DNA of 53,286 nt from Candidatus Thorarchaeota archaeon (GCA_016840385.1 JAEOSL010000011.1:1-53286), one strand, 5' to 3'. Positions 7,717 to 16,753 are shown, counted from the stretch's first letter. Notes: generated from the sequence alone by a model not told the origin. Numbers and translations are program-made.

Positions 7717-8115
7717 ATGGAAGAAAATAAAGAAAGACTGTCGAAAAAGAGCATTGCAATATGGTTGATGACTATACCTTTACAGTGGCTTATTGTGACA
7801 CTCATCGTGAGCTTCATCTTCCCAACTGAATCCTGGCCGCCCTCTTTGCCAATATCCGTTACGATTCTTATTCTTCCATTATTAATGATAGGATTCGCTA
7901 TCTATGGAATGAATTTTCGGGACGAACGTACTTCGCTAATTTCAGACAAAGCGACTCGTAATGGATTCGCTTTTGTGATCTATGTGATACCACTCGCACT
8001 CGTAGTTCTTTCACTATCAGGTGCATCCCTTGAAACTGGTATTGCACTGATGGTGATGTGGTTTGGAGCGGTTGTAGTCTTTAGTATATCAGCATTCTAT
8101 TATTACCACAAGTGA
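7717..8115 (+). CDS. DUF2178-like integral membrane protein, paralogue
   Basis: A 132-residue, four-helix membrane protein that repeats the signature of the preceding gene: FRDERTSLISDKATRNGFAF, then two hydrophobic helices and a short basic end. It lies 13 bp after that gene and is surely in the same operon. The ATG at 7717 follows AGAGGTG. The pair probably arose by tandem duplication and could form a heteromeric membrane complex; that is inference. Confidence 0.7.
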   Translation: MEENKERLSKKSIAIWLMTIPLQWLIVTLIVSFIFPTESWPPSLPISVTILILPLLMIGFAIYGMNFRDERTSLISDKATRNGFAFVIYVIPLALVVLSLSGASLETGIALMVMWFGAVVVFSISAFYYYHK

Positions 8116-8175
8116 TTGTAGCAGAAAGTATCGTATTGTTCTTAACCTAATATTCAGATGCATATACTGAGTGCT

Positions 8176-8979
8176 ATGCCCGAGCTTCCCGAACTGCAGG
8201 TTATCAGCAAGGAATTGACAGACCTTTTGGCAGGACAAAGTGTCAAGAAGGTCACAGTTCACAATCATATCGTAGTTCATGGATTGCCTGTTGATGAGTT
8301 TACACGAGGAGCTGTGGGAGAGGTGTTCCAAAGAGTCGAAGCTGATGGGAAGTTTATCATAATTATTCTTGAGAGACACGATATTGTGATCAATCCCATG
8401 CTGACTGGAAGATTCAGAACCTTGTCCAGATACAAGAAACCTACCAAGAGCGATATGATTTCAATTCAGACAACTGGAGAAACCTTCTGGTATTCTGATC
8501 TCAAGAAGATGGGGCGAGTGTATCTAGTTCCCAGTGGTGATTATTCAGGAGTTGCAGGATTCAGTGACCGAGGCCCATCCGCACTGGACCCAAATCTGAC
8601 CCTTGATACCTTCAAAGAGCGATTGAAAGGTCGAAATGGACAGATAAAGAATGTACTTCGAAATCAGAGATTTGTGAAGGGGATAGGCAATGCTTATGCT
8701 GATGAGATTCTGGTGTATGCAGGGATCCTTCCATTTCGAAAAAGAGCATCACTTAGCGATGACGAGATTGAGAAACTCTATGATTCAATGAGAAAGGTCC
8801 TTACTCGAATCAGAGATCTACTGTCAGGGAGGTCTCTTGATGAGATTGCCATCGAAAAACGAGATTTCATGATGGTTCACAACAGAGGAGGAGGAATCTG
8901 CCCCCTCTGTGGTGGCAGAGTATCAGAGGTTACGGCGAACCGTTTCAAGACGAATTATTGCCAAACCTGCCAGAAATAG
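8176..8979 (+). CDS. Formamidopyrimidine-DNA glycosylase / Nei family
   Basis: A base-excision repair enzyme that removes oxidised bases and cleaves the abasic site. I chose ATG 8176 because the mature protein must begin PELPEL. The N-terminal proline is the Schiff-base nucleophile and Glu2 the general acid, and upstream residues would block both. The family motif NQRFVKGIGNAYADEIL, with a helix-two-turn-helix, and the C-terminal zinc finger (CPLCGGRV...YCQTCQK) are complete. At 267 aa it is of normal size. It stands alone before a TnpB element. Fpg versus Nei specificity cannot be settled by eye. Confidence 0.93.
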   Translation: MPELPELQVISKELTDLLAGQSVKKVTVHNHIVVHGLPVDEFTRGAVGEVFQRVEADGKFIIIILERHDIVINPMLTGRFRTLSRYKKPTKSDMISIQTTGETFWYSDLKKMGRVYLVPSGDYSGVAGFSDRGPSALDPNLTLDTFKERLKGRNGQIKNVLRNQRFVKGIGNAYADEILVYAGILPFRKRASLSDDEIEKLYDSMRKVLTRIRDLLSGRSLDEIAIEKRDFMMVHNRGGGICPLCGGRVSEVTANRFKTNYCQTCQK

Positions 8980-9060
8980 CGAAATGTCTCTAACAGATGC
9001 GAAAAACCTGGACGAACCTAGACATCGATGAAACTAGTAGTTGAATAAGGACCTTTCCTG

Positions 9061-10347
9061 TATGAGCTTAAAACCTCTCAGCAAGACCTTATACCGAACC
9101 TGAATGTTGATCAACAAGGCTTACAGGTATGAACTGGACCCCAACAACATCCAGAGGTCATACCTTGCTCAACATGCAGGAGTAGCTCGTTTTGCCTACA
9201 ACTGGGGTCTTGAACAAAGGATTGCACAGTACAAGAATAATCAGGGCGACGACCGGTTCACTGACGCCATGAAGCAACACAAACTCCTCAACTCACTGAA
9301 GAAGGACCTGTTCCCATGGATGTACGAAACCTCCAAGTGTGCCCCACATGAAGCCCTGAGAGACCTCCATCGAGCCTTCAAGAACTTCTATCGAGGTTTG
9401 AAGACTGGGAAGAAAATAGGATTCCCTCGCTTCAAGAGAAAGGGAGTCAGGGACAGCTTCAGACTTCACGGGACTATCAGGTTTCATGAGCGAGCAATCC
9501 AGCTCCCGCGGATTGGAAAGGTCAGGATCAAGGAGAAGAGGGAAATCTACTACAGCGGAAGGATACTCTCTGCTACAGTGCGACTAAGAGCCAACAGGTG
9601 GTTCGTGTCAGTCACTGTGGAGGAAGAGCTTCCGAAACCGCAACCCGTAACTGGAGCACCAGTGGGTGTAGACCTGGGAGTGAAGACTCTGGCTACTCTG
9701 AGTGATGGGACCACCTTTGCAAACCCACGGGCTCTAGGAAGACGAATGAGAAAGTTAAGGAAATTATCACAGAACCTGTCACGAAAGAAGAAGGCAAGTA
9801 AGAACCGAGAGAAGGCGAAGCTACGACTCGCCAAGATGTACCTTAGAATCTTCAACATCCGACAGGACACGCTGCACAAGGTGACGACACACATTGCTAA
9901 GAGCCACAGTAAGGTAGTGATCGAGGACCTGCTAGTGTCCGGGATGATGAAGAACAGAAGACTTGCAAGAGCGATAGCTGATGTAGGATTCTCTGAGTTC
10001 AGGAGACAGCTGGAGTACAAATGCCAGTGGTACGGCTCCGAGTTAGTGGTAGTATCCAGGACATTTCCGTCCTCGAAGATGTGTTCACAGTGTGGGCACA
10101 GGAAGAAAGAACTCTCCCTGTCAGAGAGAGAATACGTTTGTGAAGAGTGCGGTATGAGAATCGACAGGGATCTCAATGCTGCACTGAATCTGGTCGCCGT
10201 CAGTTTGCCGGAGACTGAAAACGCCTGCGGAGAGGAAGTAAGACTCTTAGCGGATCCTTTGGATCTACAGAGAGCAGCCTCTATGAAACAGGAACCGAAC
10301 ATCATTCCGGATTCTATATCAAAGAATGTCTAGGTTTCGGGGAACGG
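9061..10347 (+). mobile_element. Intact IS605-type TnpB element without TnpA, copy A
   Basis: The left end starts at TATGAGCTTAAAACCTCTCA (9061), a small TGAG/CTCA hairpin. The right end lies just past the tnpB stop at TTTCGGGGAACGG. Copy B (32175-33462, minus) has equivalent ends and nearly the same length, ~1.29 kb, so the borders are credible. Such elements encode an omega RNA overlapping the 3' end of tnpB, with its guide read from the flanking DNA after 10347. Confidence 0.75.
9104..10333 (+). CDS. tnpB: TnpB RNA-guided endonuclease (IS605 OrfB family)
   Basis: A 409-residue TnpB with all three RuvC acidic residues in place: GVDLGVK (Asp190), VIEDL (Glu274) and DRDLNAALNL (Asp356). A four-cysteine zinc finger (CSQCGH...CEECG) lies between RuvC-II and III. 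The N-terminal region (KAYRYELDPNNIQR; FNWGLE-type motif) binds the omega RNA. TnpB cuts DNA next to a target-adjacent motif and keeps its element in the genome. No tnpA is nearby, so mobility would need a transposase supplied elsewhere. A 251-codon antisense frame here is a shadow. Confidence 0.93.
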   Translation: MLINKAYRYELDPNNIQRSYLAQHAGVARFAYNWGLEQRIAQYKNNQGDDRFTDAMKQHKLLNSLKKDLFPWMYETSKCAPHEALRDLHRAFKNFYRGLKTGKKIGFPRFKRKGVRDSFRLHGTIRFHERAIQLPRIGKVRIKEKREIYYSGRILSATVRLRANRWFVSVTVEEELPKPQPVTGAPVGVDLGVKTLATLSDGTTFANPRALGRRMRKLRKLSQNLSRKKKASKNREKAKLRLAKMYLRIFNIRQDTLHKVTTHIAKSHSKVVIEDLLVSGMMKNRRLARAIADVGFSEFRRQLEYKCQWYGSELVVVSRTFPSSKMCSQCGHRKKELSLSEREYVCEECGMRIDRDLNAALNLVAVSLPETENACGEEVRLLADPLDLQRAASMKQEPNIIPDSISKNV

Positions 10348-10406
10348 TCATAATACTAATCAGTAAGGTTCGCATACCTCAACGACCTACTTGGAGAGGA
10401 TTTATG

Positions 10407-11576
10407 ATGGATAAATGGGAAGAGAACTTCCTGAAAGAGATAGTTGAACTAGATACCAATAGTGATGAGAAAAAGAACTATGCTATCTGTGCTGATGTAA
10501 TCAAGAAATATTGCGAAGAGGCGGGCCTCAAAGTTGAGATATTTGACTCAGTGCATGATGGTATTCCGCAACCCAACATCGTTGCAACAATGGATGTGGG
10601 TGCAAAAACAACAGTTCTACTCTGTACACATTACGATGTTGTACCTCCCGGGGATGTAGAAGATTGGAAATATCCTCCATTCAAGCTCACAATGCAGAAG
10701 GACAAAGCGTTCGGTCGTGGTGTGAGTGATGATAAGGGAAATATTGTCGCGGCAGTGAGTGCTGCGAAGGAACTCATCAAGTCGGGAAGTTCGAAGGTCA
10801 ATTGGAAGATCCTGATTAGCCCCAATGAAGAAATTGGTGGAGAGTACGGCATTGATTACCTCATGAACGGACCACCGAAAATACGAGGAGACTTTTGCAT
10901 CGTAGTTGATTCAGGACCCGAGTTTGTAAGTATTGGAGCCAGTGGTGTCATCGCAGGTACAATAACGGTACTAGGAACACAGGGTCATGCCGGTTATCCC
11001 TACAAATTTGCTAACGCAGTCCATCTTTCCATACCATTGATGCAGGTCATGCTAGATTTTGTTGATATTAGAAGAAAGGTCGTTTCAGAGTTTCCAGCAC
11101 CCCCAGGTAGCCCCCATCAGACACTGTGGGGCAGATTCTCCATGACTGTCTATCAAGCAGGAAGCAAAACCAATACGATTCCTGGGAAAGCAGAGATATC
11201 CTTTGATTGTAGAACGATACCGGAAGAAGATGTCGAAGATGTTGCAAAGGACATTGAAAAATTCCTTGAGAAAGCCAAAGAGGAAACTGGTGTGGAAGCA
11301 ACTCTGACCTTCAAGACAAAACATGCAGGTTGGGGATCAGACCCAGAGAACAAGTACATCAAATCATTCCGTGATGCAGTTGATCCAGAGATACCAATCT
11401 GCGCAGATTTGGGCGGAAATGATGGTTACTATTTCACAGTCCATGGAATTCCGACTGCCTGTTTTGGAACCCTTAGAGATGACAATAACTACCACGGACT
11501 CGACGAGTTCATGCACCTTGAAGACTTTGAGATAGTGAAGAAAGCTCTAGTTCGCTTTGCAGAGAAGTGTGAGTGA
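10407..11576 (+). CDS. M20-family metallopeptidase (ArgE/DapE/CPG2-like)
   Basis: A di-zinc amidohydrolase/peptidase. The metal-binding signatures are visible: LLCTHYDVVPPGD (His and the following Asp), GRGVSDDKGN (bridging Asp), and EEIGGEYG (catalytic Glu and metal Glu). The dimerisation-domain HAGYP and a late His near HGLDEFMHLE complete the set. A GGAGAGGA ribosome-binding site favours ATG 10407 (10404 is equally possible). The longer frame from 10326 runs into the TnpB element. Substrate unknown: acyl amino acids or small peptides. Its stop overlaps the start of the next gene (TGATG), so the two are coupled. Confidence 0.9.
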   Translation: MDKWEENFLKEIVELDTNSDEKKNYAICADVIKKYCEEAGLKVEIFDSVHDGIPQPNIVATMDVGAKTTVLLCTHYDVVPPGDVEDWKYPPFKLTMQKDKAFGRGVSDDKGNIVAAVSAAKELIKSGSSKVNWKILISPNEEIGGEYGIDYLMNGPPKIRGDFCIVVDSGPEFVSIGASGVIAGTITVLGTQGHAGYPYKFANAVHLSIPLMQVMLDFVDIRRKVVSEFPAPPGSPHQTLWGRFSMTVYQAGSKTNTIPGKAEISFDCRTIPEEDVEDVAKDIEKFLEKAKEETGVEATLTFKTKHAGWGSDPENKYIKSFRDAVDPEIPICADLGGNDGYYFTVHGIPTACFGTLRDDNNYHGLDEFMHLEDFEIVKKALVRFAEKCE

Positions 11577-12700
11577 TGGTAAGTCTAAGTGATCTGAAGA
11601 TTGGTGCACCGGGTCCGTTTCTTCCACCATGGGAGAATGCACTGAAGAATGCAAAAACTATCGATGCACTTGGGTATGATAGTATGGCATTCCCAGACCA
11701 CTTTGCTGGATTTGTTCCACAAAGTATCTGGACTCCAGAAGTGACTCAACTTGCATACCTACAACAATCACCCCATACGTTCTATGAATTAGCATCAATA
11801 ATGGGCGCATGTGCTGCAGTTACTGAAAATGTGCAGCTCATATCTTCGGTAACGGAGCCTCTACGTCGCCACCCTGCGTTGATAGCACAGACGTTCCTAA
11901 CTTTGGACCATATCAGTAATGGAAGAGTGGTTCTAGGCATTGGTGCAGGAGAGATCGAGAATGTAGAGCCATACGGATTGAACTATCGTGGACAGGTAGG
12001 AAAACTACGAGAGGCTCTGAAGATCATTCGGCATATTTGGGAAAATCCAGAACCATTCAATTTCGAGGGTAAGTTCTGGAAGATGAAAGATGCAGTGATG
12101 TCCCTACGACCTGCTGTTGAAGGAAAACCACCACCGATTTGGATAGCTGCTTTTGGACCTAAAATGCTAGAGATTACAGCAGAGTATGGAGATGGGTGGA
12201 TTCCGACCCTAATGCAGCCCAATGATTTTGGAAAGAGTCTCAGAACAATTCAAGATTTCAGAAAGAAGAAGAATATTGATAGAAAGTTCACAGCAGCACT
12301 CTGGAACTGGTGTATCCTTGATGAGGATGATTCCGTGTGCCAACGTCTGATGAATACTGATCTTGCCAAGGCATTTGCTCTTCTGTTACCTGATAGTGAA
12401 TGGAAGAAATATGGTCACGATCATCCATTTGGAGAAGGTTTCCATTCCCTAACAGAATATGTGCCGATGCGCTATGACAAAGCTACAACCATGGATGCTA
12501 TCAACCAAGTCCCACAGGAAATCCTCGATGACTTCTACATGACTGGAGATGCAGAGTCAATAATCAAGCAACTTGAGGAGTATGTGCTTCAGGGGTTAGA
12601 CCACATAATCCTCTGGAATATTACAGGCATGTATGACCTATCAAAGACCAAGTCATCCTATGGCGTGATGAAAGAGGTTCTATCGTATGTCAAAGGATAG
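11576..12700 (+). CDS. LLM-class flavin/F420-dependent oxidoreductase
   Basis: A TIM-barrel oxidoreductase of the luciferase-like monooxygenase / methylene-H4MPT reductase superfamily. Supporting segments are ALGYDSMAFPDHF, the strand-loop HISNGRVVLGIGAGEIE, YGLNYRGQVGKLREALKII, and PPPIWIAAFGPKMLEITAEYGDGW. In archaea these usually use coenzyme F420 for hydride transfer. The exact substrate cannot be read. It is coupled to the M20 peptidase upstream and overlaps the ITPase gene downstream by 14 bp, so all three are probably one operon. Confidence 0.88.
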   Translation: MVSLSDLKIGAPGPFLPPWENALKNAKTIDALGYDSMAFPDHFAGFVPQSIWTPEVTQLAYLQQSPHTFYELASIMGACAAVTENVQLISSVTEPLRRHPALIAQTFLTLDHISNGRVVLGIGAGEIENVEPYGLNYRGQVGKLREALKIIRHIWENPEPFNFEGKFWKMKDAVMSLRPAVEGKPPPIWIAAFGPKMLEITAEYGDGWIPTLMQPNDFGKSLRTIQDFRKKKNIDRKFTAALWNWCILDEDDSVCQRLMNTDLAKAFALLLPDSEWKKYGHDHPFGEGFHSLTEYVPMRYDKATTMDAINQVPQEILDDFYMTGDAESIIKQLEEYVLQGLDHIILWNITGMYDLSKTKSSYGVMKEVLSYVKG

Positions 12701-13259
12701 TATTGTGCTGGTAACTCAGAATAAACATAAGCTGGCAGAACTTACTCCACTCTTTGAGGAGTACGATGTGCCCTTTGAAACTACTACTTTAGAGAAATTT
12801 GAGATTCGGTCGGATAATGTCGAAGAGATAGCTGGAGCCGCGGCAAGACAAGCGTTCATGACACTAGGTAAACCTGTAGTGCTTGATGACACGGGATTCT
12901 TTGTTTCAGCACTGAAGGATTTTCCAGGTTCTTATGCCGGATTCGTATTGAAAGCGATAGGTTATGAAGGAATTCTCAAATTGCTTGACGGAGTAGATGA
13001 CCGGTCTGCAAGGTTTGTTTCTGCGGTAGGTTTCTTTGATGGAACGCATCTCAAAACATTCGTAGGAGAAATGAAAGGTACTATCAGTGAACAACCCTCT
13101 GGTACTGAGGGTTTTGGATATGACCCAATCTTCATCCCAGAGGGATTCACCAAAACCTATGCGGAACTGACCTTTTCAGAAAAAGTCAGCATCTCTCATC
13201 GTTCAAGAGCATTCAGAGCATTCCTAGAATGGAGAACTTCTATTCCCAACAATCCTTAA
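12687..13259 (+). CDS. XTP/dITP pyrophosphatase (HAM1/RdgB family)
   Basis: A house-cleaning nucleotide pyrophosphatase that hydrolyses ITP, dITP and XTP to monophosphates and keeps deaminated purines out of nucleic acids. The N-terminal VLVTQNKHKLAEL loop, LDDTGFFVSAL, PGSYAGF and the nucleotide-binding GTEGFGYDPIFIP, followed by the late SHRSRAF, are all family signatures. At 190 residues it is of normal size. It overlaps the LLM oxidoreductase gene by 14 bp. Confidence 0.95.
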   Translation: MSKDSIVLVTQNKHKLAELTPLFEEYDVPFETTTLEKFEIRSDNVEEIAGAAARQAFMTLGKPVVLDDTGFFVSALKDFPGSYAGFVLKAIGYEGILKLLDGVDDRSARFVSAVGFFDGTHLKTFVGEMKGTISEQPSGTEGFGYDPIFIPEGFTKTYAELTFSEKVSISHRSRAFRAFLEWRTSIPNNP

Positions 13260-13294
13260 GTCCAGACTTTGAGATTCAAAATTAGGTAGTTACT

Positions 13295-14047
13295 ATGTCT
13301 GTGAGCGATGCCACCCTGAAGGCACTCAAACAACTGGGTCTGACAGAATACGAAACCCAAGCTTACCTTGCTCTTGTTGATGGAGGACAGATGGCAGCCT
13401 CCGACGTTTCAGCAAAATCCAAGGTACCATTCTCACGGATCTATGATGTTCTTGGTAGACTTGAAGAAAAGCAATTCATCCAAGTTCAGAAGGGTAGGCC
13501 ATCAATGTATATTGCAAAGTCCCCAGCAGAAGTCATGAGAATTCTCAGACTCGATTGGGAAGAACGATTGAAGGAATCATCAGCGACCGTGGTCGAAGAG
13601 TTACAGCCACTATTTGAAAAAGAAACCAAACAAACCCCAAGAGACGTTTGGATTATTCACGGGCGAGCCTCAATCCTAGCTAAAGCAATAGAGCTTTTAG
13701 ATTCAGCCAGAGAAACTGTTCTTCTATCCCTGCCAAGCTTCGACCTTTCCGACGAAGATGTTGATACTGTGGTCGAACGGGTCCTTGATGTCAAAGCAAA
13801 TGTTAGTATTCTAACTTCATCTGTCAATGAAGCACTAAAAGCACTCATTCCTGATAAATTCGAAGTTAGAACAAGAGAACGAGTATTCGGTGCAGGATTA
13901 GTTGTTGATAACAAATTCACTTTGATTATGCTGGCAGGTGATGAAGAGAGAGAAGAATTTCTTGGCATCTATTCATCACACAACGTCTTTGCAGCCATGG
14001 CAACAAGCTATTTCGAAAGTCTCTGGAAAGATAGTAGCACAATCTAA
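13295..14047 (+). CDS. TrmB-family transcriptional regulator
   Basis: The N-terminal winged helix is of TrmB type: LKQLGLTEYETQAYLALVDGG, then SRIYDVLGRLEEKQFIQVQKGRP. It is followed by a coiled-coil linker and a C-terminal phospholipase-D-like effector-binding fold (VWIIHGRASILAKAIELLDSA). TrmB proteins in archaea sense sugars or other small ligands and act as repressors or activators. It lies 35 bp after the ITPase gene and 75 bp before another HTH protein. Its target genes are not evident. Confidence 0.9.
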   Translation: MSVSDATLKALKQLGLTEYETQAYLALVDGGQMAASDVSAKSKVPFSRIYDVLGRLEEKQFIQVQKGRPSMYIAKSPAEVMRILRLDWEERLKESSATVVEELQPLFEKETKQTPRDVWIIHGRASILAKAIELLDSARETVLLSLPSFDLSDEDVDTVVERVLDVKANVSILTSSVNEALKALIPDKFEVRTRERVFGAGLVVDNKFTLIMLAGDEEREEFLGIYSSHNVFAAMATSYFESLWKDSSTI

Positions 14048-14122
14048 CGACCTTTTATTGAATGCAACAGACAATCTTCTAGATATTACTAGGCTAATTA
14101 AGGCAGATTTGGGGATTGGCTA

Positions 14123-15532
14123 ATGACTCAACCGGCAATTGAAACACAGGGTCAGGATGATTTAGGATTGTCAAAAGACAAAGTTCCAAAATTCCAGAGA
14201 AAGTTATCACCAAGTGCATCTGCAATCCTGAAATTTGTAAAGACTTTCGAAGAAGGTGGTCAGTTACAAGTGTTTCAGGCTGATGCTGAATTTGAGATGC
14301 TTCGTACTATGGTGATGTCTTATCGGGGCAGTCTTTCCACTCTACTGCAAAAGAAACTCGAAGAAGTTGTGAATCTCGGAGGTGTTGAGATCATAACCCA
14401 GCGAGACGTAATGAGCCTTATAGTCAATTTGTGGAAGACAAACATTTCCAACTTGACACACGCAGAGCTTCCTTTTCTTGAGAGTGTGTTAAAGCACCCG
14501 AAATATTCACTGAAAGAGTTGTCAGTGAGTTCGGGTTTATCCTATGCTCAGAGCCGAAGAGCTCAGAAGAGGCTCACAGATAGTGGCGTACTTCAAGTTG
14601 GAGGAATGTTAAATCCTAACAGACTTGGTCTCGACCGATTACTCATTATTCTTGAGAACCCATCAATGGTGTTGAGCGGCCCGTATTGTCAGAAGAATCT
14701 GTTCATAGATGGTAGCCCATCCGTGGTATTCACTGTTGTCAACATTCCGCATACAAAGATCAAAGACATGATAGAGGTCGTGCGTAGTCTTCGGAATGCA
14801 ACCACAAATGCAAGTGTCTGGCGATTATCGACTGGCATCCCACGGTTTGATGGTACATACTTCAACAAACGAAATGGATGGGAACTTGACCTCCTTCACT
14901 TCAGGTTATTGCTCAGAAAAGGAGGTGAAGAAATGGCGATGTCAGAGATTCCATCTCCCACTGTTGAAGACCCAGTGAAATTTACTGGAGCCGAGGTTCT
15001 GGTCATGGATGCATTGATCAAGAGCTTGGATGGAACTGCAGGTGACATAGTCAAGACAACCAACCTTTCAGAATCATCTGCTTTCCGAAAGAGATCATAT
15101 CTTCTCAAAAATAGAATCATCCTGCCAAGAGCTCGCGTCGCTATTCCACAATTGGGTGACAGAGTTATCACATTACTTACTCCAGAGATTGCAGGGGATA
15201 TTGCTCCAGCTTGGTCCAAGTTACCACTGACTTATACGTCACAGATTCAGAATTTGGAGAATAAAGAAAGAAGGGTGCTTCTGAGTACAGCTCTTCCTAC
15301 GGGCGCAGGTAGAGATTTGATCACTGTTATGAAGGATGAAATCTCAAAGGTTCACAGATACTCTATCCATCGAGTTGCAGCGGGGAGCGGATTGACAACC
15401 AAGGTATCTTCGATGTTTGATCGCCGAAAGAAATCGTGGAAATGGGATGTGTCAAGATATTTCGATGTTGTATCGTATGGTGTAATGAGAAAGGATGCTT
15501 CTGAGAGTGAGATTCCATTGGACCTTGCCTAG
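14123..15532 (+). CDS. Unrecognised protein with tandem winged-helix-like domains
   Basis: A 469-residue soluble protein. Two regions look like winged helices: residues ~115-165 (FLESVLKHPKYSLKELSV, then QKRLTDSGVLQVGG) and ~290-345 (LVMDALIKSLDGTAGDIV, then FRKRSYLLKNRIILPRA). Each is followed by an alpha/beta segment whose strands suggest a ligand-binding (RAM-like) domain (VFTVVNIPHTKIKDMIEVV). It may be an internally duplicated transcription regulator. I do not recognise the family. It follows the TrmB gene closely and ends just before a structured spacer. Confidence 0.6.
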   Translation: MTQPAIETQGQDDLGLSKDKVPKFQRKLSPSASAILKFVKTFEEGGQLQVFQADAEFEMLRTMVMSYRGSLSTLLQKKLEEVVNLGGVEIITQRDVMSLIVNLWKTNISNLTHAELPFLESVLKHPKYSLKELSVSSGLSYAQSRRAQKRLTDSGVLQVGGMLNPNRLGLDRLLIILENPSMVLSGPYCQKNLFIDGSPSVVFTVVNIPHTKIKDMIEVVRSLRNATTNASVWRLSTGIPRFDGTYFNKRNGWELDLLHFRLLLRKGGEEMAMSEIPSPTVEDPVKFTGAEVLVMDALIKSLDGTAGDIVKTTNLSESSAFRKRSYLLKNRIILPRARVAIPQLGDRVITLLTPEIAGDIAPAWSKLPLTYTSQIQNLENKERRVLLSTALPTGAGRDLITVMKDEISKVHRYSIHRVAAGSGLTTKVSSMFDRRKKSWKWDVSRYFDVVSYGVMRKDASESEIPLDLA

Positions 15533-15594
15533 GTATCACAACCGTTCATTGTAAGTTGCACAAACTTGGACACCAGAGTGAAGCGCTCCCAAGA

Positions 15595-15660
15595 GCAGCA
15601 CTGGGAATAACTCTGTGAGGTCAGAGTGCGTGTCAGGTCAACCTCATAATTCCCAGCTGC
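15595..15660. other. Candidate structured RNA or terminator in the spacer before RNase Z
   Basis: GCAG + CTGGGAAT (15595-15608, with a CA bulge) pairs with ATTCCCAG + CTGC (15649-15660), giving a 12-bp stem. Inside it CTCTG (15611-15615) and CAGAG (15622-15626) form a hairpin. Its loop TGAGGT (15616-15621) is the exact complement of ACCTCA (15641-15646), so a pseudoknot or alternative pairing is possible. It sits between a stop codon and a TATA box. The direction of transcription is not known. Confidence 0.45.
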
Positions 15661-15662
15661 AA

Positions 15663-15675
15663 GTGGATATTTAAG
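15663..15675 (+). promoter_or_regulatory. TATA-like promoter element of the RNase Z gene
   Basis: The stretch GTGGATATTTAAG resembles an archaeal TATA box. It lies ~105 bp upstream of the RNase Z start and would give a leader of about 80 nt. Assigned by sequence only. Confidence 0.35.
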
Positions 15676-15778
15676 GACCTACTAGATTCATCAAAAGAAC
15701 TTCTAAGGAGTGTCCAACTTTGGGCAAGAATTCATTTACTGCTAACAATCCATATCTTGTTCGCTCGATAGGAGTAGA

Positions 15779-16753
15779 GTGAGTAAATTGTTGGAAATCA
15801 TCACACTTGGCACTGGCGGCAGTATGCCAACAGAGAATCGTAACCTTCCCTCTATAGCTATACGGTATCAAGGGTGGGTTCTGATGTTTGATGCAGGGGA
15901 GGATGTCCAACGACAGATTGAACGCGCAGGTATTGGAACAAACAAGAAGATGGCAATTTTTCTGAGCCACATGCATGCTGACCATTTACTTGGACTACCA
16001 GGTCTCTTACTGCGATTTTCTCTCTTGAGACGTATAAAACCCCTGAAAATATTCGGTCCAAAGGAACTCATTGAATATGTCAAAATGAATCAGAATACGA
16101 TCAATCTAGGCACAACTTTCGAAACCGTTGTCCACGCAATAGAGCCAGGTGTCGTATTTCAAGAAGACGAATTGACAGTGAAAGCCTTCGAGGTTGACCA
16201 TCGAGGATATGCCCTCGGATATGAGTTGAGTATACAGAAACCCACTGGAGAGTTCATCCCAGAAAAAGCTGAGAAATTAGGTGTGAAGAAGGGTCCATTG
16301 TGGAAGAAACTTGCATCTGGTGAGTCAGTCCAGCTTGAGGATGGTACAACAGTGAGCCCTGAAGATGTGACTGCACCTCGACCCAATCCAGTGAAAATAG
16401 TTTATTCCGGCGATACTCGCCCATGTAAGGCGCTCAAAGAAGCCTCTCGGGATGCTACAGTCTTGATTTCCGAAGCAATGTACACTGCAGAGCACGAGGA
16501 TTTAGCTCAAGAGCGAGGTCATTCAACTGCCAAAGGAATGGCACAACTTGCATCAGAATCGAATGTTGGACTTCTTGTCCTTACTCACTACAGTCCACGT
16601 TACTTTGATGGATCAGAGATCCTGAAAGAAGGAAAAGATAACTTTGCAAACACAGTCATTGCGAGAGACCTCATGAGAATCACTGTTGAGAAGGATGGTA
16701 AAAGCAGAGTAACTAATCCGGGTCTGCAACCACCAACTAAAAACCAAGCTTGA
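15779..16753 (+). CDS. rnz: Ribonuclease Z (metallo-beta-lactamase fold)
   Basis: The tRNA 3'-processing endonuclease. The zinc motif SHMHADHLLGLPGLL (HxHxDH) and the N-terminal LGTGGSMPTENRNLPSIAI are diagnostic. Further metal ligands appear at VDHRGYALGYEL, VYSGDTRPC and LTHYSPRY, and HSTA is the late RNase Z motif. At 324 aa it has the usual length. The GTG start at 15779 follows AGGAG. The 3' end overlaps the convergent reductase gene by 17 bp. Confidence 0.93.
   Translation: MSKLLEIITLGTGGSMPTENRNLPSIAIRYQGWVLMFDAGEDVQRQIERAGIGTNKKMAIFLSHMHADHLLGLPGLLLRFSLLRRIKPLKIFGPKELIEYVKMNQNTINLGTTFETVVHAIEPGVVFQEDELTVKAFEVDHRGYALGYELSIQKPTGEFIPEKAEKLGVKKGPLWKKLASGESVQLEDGTTVSPEDVTAPRPNPVKIVYSGDTRPCKALKEASRDATVLISEAMYTAEHEDLAQERGHSTAKGMAQLASESNVGLLVLTHYSPRYFDGSEILKEGKDNFANTVIARDLMRITVEKDGKSRVTNPGLQPPTKNQA

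Noticed and set aside
9550..10305. 251-codon minus-strand frame
   Set aside because: Lies wholly antisense to tnpB; composition (Ser/Phe/Leu-rich) is that of a shadow frame.
11068..11362. Three overlapping minus-strand frames
   Set aside because: Shadows of the M20 peptidase gene.
15595..15660. A tRNA gene in the RNase Z upstream spacer
   Set aside because: No T-loop (TTCRANT), no anticodon arm and wrong stem layout; kept only as a structured-RNA candidate.
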